Assembly: GCA_944989445.1 (NCBI GenBank)
Contig: CALYLW010000133.1
Coordinates: 1,819,829-1,883,828, forward strand
Length of the DNA: 64,000 bases
DNA from: Ampullaceana balthica
Taxonomy: Eukaryota > Mollusca > Gastropoda > Lymnaeidae
Reading direction: 5' to 3'
Part shown: positions 58,031 through 64,000 of the stretch, one piece after another
Position numbering within the stretch: position 1 is the first letter of the stretch
Layout of the letters: each line of letters begins with the position of its first letter
Made by a program: the position numbers and the translations under genes
The notes under the pieces: model-generated
Told to the model about the DNA's origin: nothing
What the model saw: only the letters and a program-made list of their open reading frames with translations
Database searches by the model: none

Positions 58031-59785
58031 CCTTTTAAATTAGTGTTCAGTTAGACTATTTTTTAAATTTAGATATTTTTGATAGACCACCACAATAACT
58101 CTAATACCCCAAAGTTCTAATGGAAGTAAATATAAGAAAATAATTACATTGAATGTTGTATTATTTCGGTCACGAACTGACCGAAGCGCGGGCCAATTTG
58201 CTAAATGAGAGTTTTGTTTGAGGCCAACACGTCTCGTGAATAGAAGACGTGCAGGGAGCATGCTCTACAAGGAACCAGGACGACGGCACTGCGAGGGCTG
58301 GGAAAGACATTAGCGAGGCGAGTTCTTGTTGCCCCTGATTTAGGAGCTTATAGGAAAACATATGTGGGGAGAGAACCGGCCGACAAAAAATCTGTTTTTC
58401 CTCATTAGCACCAGGTCTGCAGATTTTTTTAAAAAAAGGTTTATTTAGTCATCGTGTAGGACAGGGGAAAAGTCGGGGAATGACATGGTATATCCTGGTC
58501 GGGGCACCTGCTTCGCCGGGGATGTAAGATCCTAAATGGATTTATTCATGTTAACCGCAAGGTGCAAGGAATGAAATTGCGGCTTAAAATAAATTAAGTT
58601 TTACAATTGCTGGTTTTATAATTATTTTTAAAATTATAAAGTTAACATAATATTCTTTATAAAAACGATTAAAAGACACGCCTTGGTTCTTATAAGTACA
58701 CATACACATACACACGCACACACAAGGGAAAAAAACTTTCTACCCGGGATACTTGAAATTTAAAGACTTTAAAAAAAGCGTGGGGCGCTCAGAATACATC
58801 TTTAGCGAGGAATTAACAATAGCACGAAGCGAAAGCATCAGGCTAAATAAAAAAAAATTTAATAATAAAGTTAAACCCTTACAAATTGTGTTCAATAACA
58901 CCTGCCAAGCAGGAAAAAAATTAGTTCTTGCTTCTCTGTACTTATGCGAACAAAAGCAATTATTAAAAATTATTTTTTAAAGTAAATTTTTATAGTCAAT
59001 GTACTGCTTATCTTGGGGAAATAAACAATGAAATAAAATTAACTTTAGCTCTCGTCTATATTATTACCACCCGCGGCCATGTTGGTCTCATGACTTTTGA
59101 TAAGATTCCAAACTTCGGAACGAGAGTTACTTGCCCCGTCACGTGCCACTTCTCCAGAACGTTGCTCTCAAAGTTTAATCTGATGTTCGCGAGCAAAGTT
59201 TCTTACTTCCGGGTCAAGAACCAACAAAACCCGAGGCCAGTGTGTCCACAGAGGTCACATTTCCTTCGACTGCTCCGCCGCTGAATCAAATCCTCTCACT
59301 TACAGCCCCCCCCCCACACACACACACACAAGTTTACGGTGGTAATGATGTGGATGTTGTGACATCCATGAAGCTGGTGGATTAATGAACGACATCAACA
59401 AGTTTTACCGTCTGCTAATGACTGTGAATCGTGTCTTTGATAAAATCAACAGCGGATCTTGGCGCTGCTCGGTAATGTTAATTTTTAATGGCCGTCAAGT
59501 CAATTGAAAAGAAACGTTGTAGAACAATACGAGGACTTTGGATGGTAGAATTGGACGCTATGAGGAGGACAATGAGGAGGACTAATGAGGGACTACTTGG
59601 AGGACAAATGGGATGATTGGAGGACTGATGGGAGGACTACTTGGAAGACTGATTGGAGGACTGATGGGAGGACTACTTAGTTGACTATCAGGGACAGACA
59701 TTTTCAAGAATGAGTTCCCTCCCATACAATGTCTGCGACACAGAAAGATCAATGAATGAAAGTTATTAAAAGAATATAGTAACTT
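58031..59785. other. non-repetitive intron stretch
   Basis: No gene is assigned. A + strand frame at 58753-58980 encodes Lys-rich sequence with EYIFSEELTIARSESIRL. It faintly recalls ORF1-type proteins of non-LTR elements, but I cannot support that. Positions 59380-59480 hold several TAAT cores (homeodomain-type). GGAGGACT-type loose repeats occur at 59565-59690. Confidence 0.35.
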
Positions 59786-59788
59786 AAG

Positions 59789-60247
59789 AATAGATGACAG
59801 GGTACCATTGTGAGAGTAAAGGTAACTTAGGAATAGATGACAGGGTACCATTGTGAGAGTAAAGGTAACTTAGGAATAGATGACAGGGTACCATTGTGAG
59901 AGTAAAGGTAACTTAAGAATAGATGACAGGGTACCATTGTGAGAGTAAAGGTAACTTAGGAATAGATGACAGGGTACCATTGTGAGAGTAAAGGTAACTT
60001 AAGAATAGATGACAGGGTACCATTGTGAGAGTAAAGGTAACTTAAGAATAGATGACAGGGTACCATTGTGAGAGTAAAGGTAACTTAAGAATAGATGACA
60101 GGGTACCATTGTGAGAGTAAAGGTAACTTAAGAATAGATGACAGGGTACCATTGTGAGAGTAAAGGTAACTTAAGAATAGATGACAGGGTACCATTGTGA
60201 GAGTAAAGGTAACTTAAGAATAGATGACAGGGTACCATTGTGAGAGT
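59789..60247. repeat. 43-bp tandem array, about 11 copies
   Basis: The unit contains GTAACTTAAGAATAGATGAC and AGGGTACCATTGTGAGAGTAAAG. Variation is almost limited to CTTAAGAA versus CTTAGGAA, with GG types in the left half. Confidence 0.96.
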
Positions 60248-60278
60248 AAAGCTGAACTTGACTAACGTATTCACTATT

Positions 60279-60502
60279 CAATGCTGCCACTATAACCTTA
60301 GCTTGGACCTTACAGCATAGTAGGAAAAACCTTTCAATGTTGCCACTATAACCTTAGCTTGGACCTTACAGCATAGTAGGAAAAACCGTTCAATGTTGCC
60401 ACTATAACCTTAGGTTGGACCTTACACCCTAAGGAATAAATCTTTCAATGTTGCCACTATAACCTTAGCTTGGACCTTACACCATGGTAGGAAAAACCTT
60501 TC
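60279..60502. repeat. 56-bp tandem array, 4 copies
   Basis: The unit contains CAATGTTGCCACTATAACCT and TAGCTTGGACCTTACAGCAT. The third copy is the most diverged (ACACCCTAAGGAATAAATC). Confidence 0.93.
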
Positions 60503-60779
60503 AAACTCTGGGGGCTACGAACAGCTCAAAAATAAAATGGTGGCCAAGAAGAAGAAACAGTCCCCAAAATCGCGGCGGCGAAGTTTGAACTTCCAAGTTG
60601 CTATGGCAACCCTCCGTCAAAGAGTGACGTCGTTTGTATAGAAATTGCAGGACGAACGAACAAACAAACAACACGCGGCATATAATCTGTTTATTAGGTA
60701 TACGTTAGGATAAACAAAAAATACTTCAAGATTAAACACTTGACACAAAAAATTAGTCGAAACCTGCAAATAATGTTAT

Positions 60780-60785
60780 ATATAT

Positions 60786-60816
<31 letters not shown>

Positions 60817-60818
60817 CT
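60780..60818. repeat. TA/CA microsatellite
   Basis: TATATA, then ACACACACACACA, then TATATATATA. Confidence 0.9.
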
Positions 60819-60947
60819 AAAATTATTATATATTTCCATTTATGAGCATTTTATGAGCCAAAACATTGGGAAGCACAGAACTCGTGTGCAAAAGGTGTGG
60901 TAAAGATTGTCACTCAAGGATAGGACTGCTCAGCTACACGAGGAAAT

Positions 60948-61119
60948 GCAACCCAACCCAACGGTGATGCACCATCGTCTCGCGAGACATGCAACCCAAC
61001 CCAACGGTGATGCACCATCGTCTCGCGAGACATGCAACCCAACCCAACGGTGATGCACCATCGTCTCGCGAGACATGCAACCCAACCCAACGGTGATGCA
61101 CCATCGTCTCGCGAGACGG
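60948..61119. repeat. 43-bp tandem array carrying four CGCG palindromes
   Basis: Four units contain GCAACCCAACCCAACGGTGA and a perfect 12-bp palindrome, GTCTCGCGAGAC, at 60977, 61020, 61063 and 61106. TCTCGCGAGA is the CGCG element found in animal promoters and bound by BANP and Kaiso-type factors. Here it occurs in an intronic repeat at constant 43-bp spacing. Minus-strand open frames are artefacts. Confidence 0.95.
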
Positions 61120-62650
61120 AGAGATGCCGAATGAGTATTTTAACAAAGAATCTAACTCGTAAACGTCGTATAACAAATCTCACCCCACGACCCCCACCCC
61201 ACTACCCCCATGACCCCCCACCAAAAATGTCATCCACCGAGTCTATGTGTCAAGTAAATTTGATTCCAATTGATGTATAAAATACCTTTGACGGTATGCG
61301 CAGCCCACAGACCGTTGTGCTGAGTCTAAAGCCCTTAAGCCGTCTAATACCTCAGCCATGTTTCTCTTGGGAGTACAAATTCGTGTTTCCCCCATCACCT
61401 AAAAAAGTGTTTTAAAAAGGGGAGAGAACACACGTTTAGAGTGAACAACTCCCCCCACCCCTGGCCGTTGTCTCCCCCAGACAGGTGAATTACATCTCCC
61501 TGACAACTCACCCTTCTCCATCCATCTCTCCGGCATTGTCTCCCGTCACATCGTCTCCGTTTTCATCTTTCCATCCACGAGACGGCCTATGCAAATAGTT
61601 CACTCAATATCTCAATCTCCAGCCGAGGCGGCTTTGAGATCAGTTTGGTCAAAGAGACGAGTGTGCAGTAAAACGGAAAGACTTGAATCTCTTCTCCGTG
61701 GAGATAAAAAAATAAAATAAATCCCGGATCACTTCCTACCTCCATCAAACCTCCCCCCTCCCTCCACCACCACCAATCCCATACTTTAAACACAAACCCA
61801 CCACCAATCCCATACTTTAAACACAACCACGCTTCTATAACACTAACCCCTTTTCCTATTTACCAATTTTTCCATCCACAGCAGCTCTCCAATCTAGCAA
61901 CCCTATCTCTTACTCGATAACTCCTCACCCACTACGGCTTGTTCCAGCCCTCAACGGCCGCTCGTGTGTGTGTTTTTTTTATCCCACTTGTCTCACTCGG
62001 CCGTTAACGATGTTTTGTCAAGGCGTTTCTCAAGGAGGTAGTAAGTGGATTTGAAACATTGAAATCTTTGGGGCCCTGACAATTGCCGTGGATTGAGAGC
62101 GAAAGTGAAAACTCGTGTGTCCACCGCTGGTCGGCATCTTTCAGCGCCATCTATCTCAGCGTGTCGGGTTTCAGCCCGGCAACCGGAAGAGGACGGTTAT
62201 TTGCAGAGGTTGACAAAGGCGGAGCACGTGGGTGCGGCGGGTGGTTCTCGATGGAGACGCACGCCTTGCAAGAGCAAATTACTCCCCAGATTCCGCCGGT
62301 GAAGGCAGACCACCGCTAATGTTAGGGGCAGATTAAAGGACAAGACGAGTTGAGAAGTATTTTATTGTTGAAGGTTTTTGTCTTTGAAATGGTGTTTTTT
62401 TTCGGCTGGATTTTTTGGTTTATTTTGTTCTCTTAGACTCCTTTCTTCCTTGCGCGTGTGTGGGTTTTGCTGAGAATCCATTATGCTACTCCGATACCGG
62501 AAAGATTTTTTTAAAGTTTAGAAACCAGATGAAGTATGCTACAATACACCAAGCAATGGGATCTAAGGGTATTAGTGAGGTAATTCACGTTGTTTAAATA
62601 GTTGGGTTTACTGTATTTATTTATTTTTGGCACGCAGTTTATTAGATACC
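61120..62650. other. intron stretch without recognised genes
   Basis: C-rich patches lie at 61180-61220 and 61440-61480. A 35-bp unit (CACCACCAATCCCATACTTT and so on) is repeated twice at 61763-61825. A GC-balanced region at 62090-62320 has two overlapping frames with no domain. Confidence 0.4.
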
Positions 62651-62652
62651 AA

Positions 62653-62715
62653 CTTTATCTTACCGATTACAGACGGGCCTTCTGTACAGAAGATTATTTC
62701 GTCCTACGCTTATGT
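62653..62715 (-). mobile_element. SINE 3'-tail fragment
   Basis: TTATCTTACCGATTACAGAC, CCTTCTGTACAGAAGAT and TCGTCCTACGC match the tail of the SINE family in reverse orientation and share CTACGC with the fragment at 20191. No tRNA-like head is present. Confidence 0.55.
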
Positions 62716-63640
62716 TGACCTTCACCATTTGACCAATTAATGATACTCTTTTAAAAAAAAATTTGTGTCGAAATTAGGATATTTATTTTTTTCATCAGTG
62801 ATGTAAATATTACATAACCATACATATTTTTTTAAGTAATAATTCTGGATAAGAATCGCAGGCAAGAAATGAATTATTCTTAACCGGAATTAGATCATAG
62901 AGAGTAGGAGTCGGAGATTTCAAGCTACAGAATAGAAGGCAAATAAGAGTACTGGTATAACATAGAGGACAGACGTCAGATACCATAATGTATGTAATAG
63001 AAGTCAGAAATTAGCGAGTGTATTAGTTAGAGAGTAAAGGATTATTATCATATAGGACTAAAGATGAATTGTATTACAAAGTTATTAAAATCAGGAAACT
63101 ATTATTTTGGTATTTTATTAGAAGGAAAAAAAAATACTTTTAAACAGCTCATCTAATTTCAAACAAAGGCAAAAAAAATTTTTGCTAATGTATTATAAAA
63201 GAAAAAGAAAAAAAACTGGTTATAAATAAACGTCTAATTTCAAACACGAATACGGCGGCGGTATGCGATTTCACCCCAAGAAATCCTGGCAGATCAGAGA
63301 CACACGGGGGAAGTTTATTGCGGGCTGGATCGATACTAATATTTGTAATGGCGTGTGAGGGGACTGTAATCGAATTAGGACATACGAAGATTTTAGTAAG
63401 AGCAGACGAAATCGAAACCTCGGAAAGAAAGGACTGGTTTGATGGAGTCATTACACAGAAACGACCATCCCGCCATTACGGTCACTAATACTATAATTAA
63501 CTGGGAACAACCAACCTTCAAATGGGCTGTAGAGAAAATGGGACTCCGGGGCGGGGGTGGGGGTGGGGGCGGAGATATTCAATCAGAATATAACATAAAT
63601 ATTTTGTTAAAATTTGTGTGCTGGATGGAAAATATTGAAA
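62716..63640. other. AT-rich intron stretch
   Basis: No repeat or gene recognised apart from a G-run cluster (GGGGCGGGGGTGGGGGTGGG) at 63548-63567 that could form a quadruplex on the + strand. Confidence 0.4.
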
Positions 63641-63733
63641 GATGATTATACTGTGGGGTTCATGTGGACGTGTGGGTGTGGTATTTAGATGATTATACTG
63701 TGTGGTTCATGTGGACGTGTGGGTGTGGTATTT
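63641..63733. repeat. 47-bp direct repeat, 2 copies
   Basis: AGATGATTATACTGTGGGGT, then TCATGTGGACGTGTGGGTGT, is repeated with a single G/T difference. Confidence 0.9.
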
Positions 63734-63900
63734 CTGTTGAAGTAATGGTCTTCCCCCCCCCCTTTTTTTTCCCCACTAAGTGTGTTTTTGTGTTATTTTA
63801 AAAGTAATTAAAGGGGAAAAGTGAAACGTACCACACTGTTCAGATATTATTATTATTATATGCAAAATGACGTAAATTTGTTGTGTACAAAAGTTAAACA

Positions 63901-64000
63901 GTGTACCAGTATCTATAGATAAGGACTTTGTACCAGTATCTATAGATAAGGACATTGTACCAGTATCTATAGATAAGGACATTGTACCAGTATCTATAGA
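63901..64000. repeat. 27-bp tandem array, cut by the window end
   Basis: The unit is TGTACCAGTATCTATAGATA plus AGGACAT, nearly four copies visible. Each contains the perfect palindrome TATCTATAGATA. The array continues past 64000. Confidence 0.93.

Larger units (their letters stand above)
57157..64000 (+). other. dac: next dachshund intron, incomplete at window end
   Basis: It begins with GTAAAC at 57157. No further dachshund exon (for example the DACHbox-C coiled coil) is visible up to 64000. Like the first intron it is rich in tandem arrays. Confidence 0.7.

Noticed and set aside
58753..58980. 75-codon Lys-rich frame as a LINE ORF1 fragment
   Set aside because: The likeness is faint and confined to a few residues. 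Left unassigned.

Overview
The window is animal nuclear DNA. Its only recognisable functional gene is a dachshund (DACH/dac) orthologue on the + strand. An exon at about 2298-2878 encodes a serine/proline-rich leader and the complete SKI/DAC (DACHbox-N) domain. It ends in a canonical donor. A second exon at 57029-57156 resumes in the correct phase with the PGRPPKR block that follows the same domain in vertebrate DACH proteins. Everything between is one 54,150-bp intron, and the window ends inside the next intron. A large-intron genome, abundant tRNA-derived SINEs and the divergent exon-2 tail suggest an invertebrate, probably a lophotrochozoan and perhaps a gastropod mollusc. The taxon is inference, not proof.

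Layout. 1-2297: AT-rich upstream or 5' region, possibly with a splice acceptor just before the coding ATG. 2298-2878: exon 1. 2879-57028: giant intron holding roughly 40 unrelated tandem arrays (units 2 to 86 bp, arrays from under 100 bp to 2.9 kb) and transposon relics. 57029-57156: exon 2. 57157-64000: start of the next intron, with more arrays. By my hand tally the arrays cover about a quarter of the window. The largest are a 23-bp unit (10.06-12.95 kb), a 46-bp unit (38.4-40.06 kb), a 20-bp unit (14.66-15.69 kb) and a 27-bp unit (30.87-31.70 kb).

Mobile DNA. A 2.17-kb element with inverted termini and TA target duplications (5852-8024) carries the decayed C-terminal part of a CENP-B/pogo-type transposase with a PHD-like finger. 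An internally deleted hAT relic (about 33.55-34.3 kb) joins a BED-finger fragment to a C-terminal dimerisation fragment. A second hAT-like scrap lies near 5.6 kb and a LINE reverse-transcriptase C-terminal scrap at 40.1 kb. There are two long copies and two tail-only copies of a tRNA-derived SINE family, and three short inverted-terminus elements. One of these (42801-43329) has a paralogous empty site next door and contains a tRNA-like segment.

Function. No second gene, operon, CRISPR array or functional RNA gene is supported. Most long open frames here are by-products of tandem repeats. The intron would be transcribed with dachshund, so its enhancers, if any, sit in the non-repetitive islands. 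Two islands stand out by sequence: a CRE/CCAAT cluster at 13.13-13.23 kb and a four-copy array of the CGCG palindrome at 60.95-61.12 kb.
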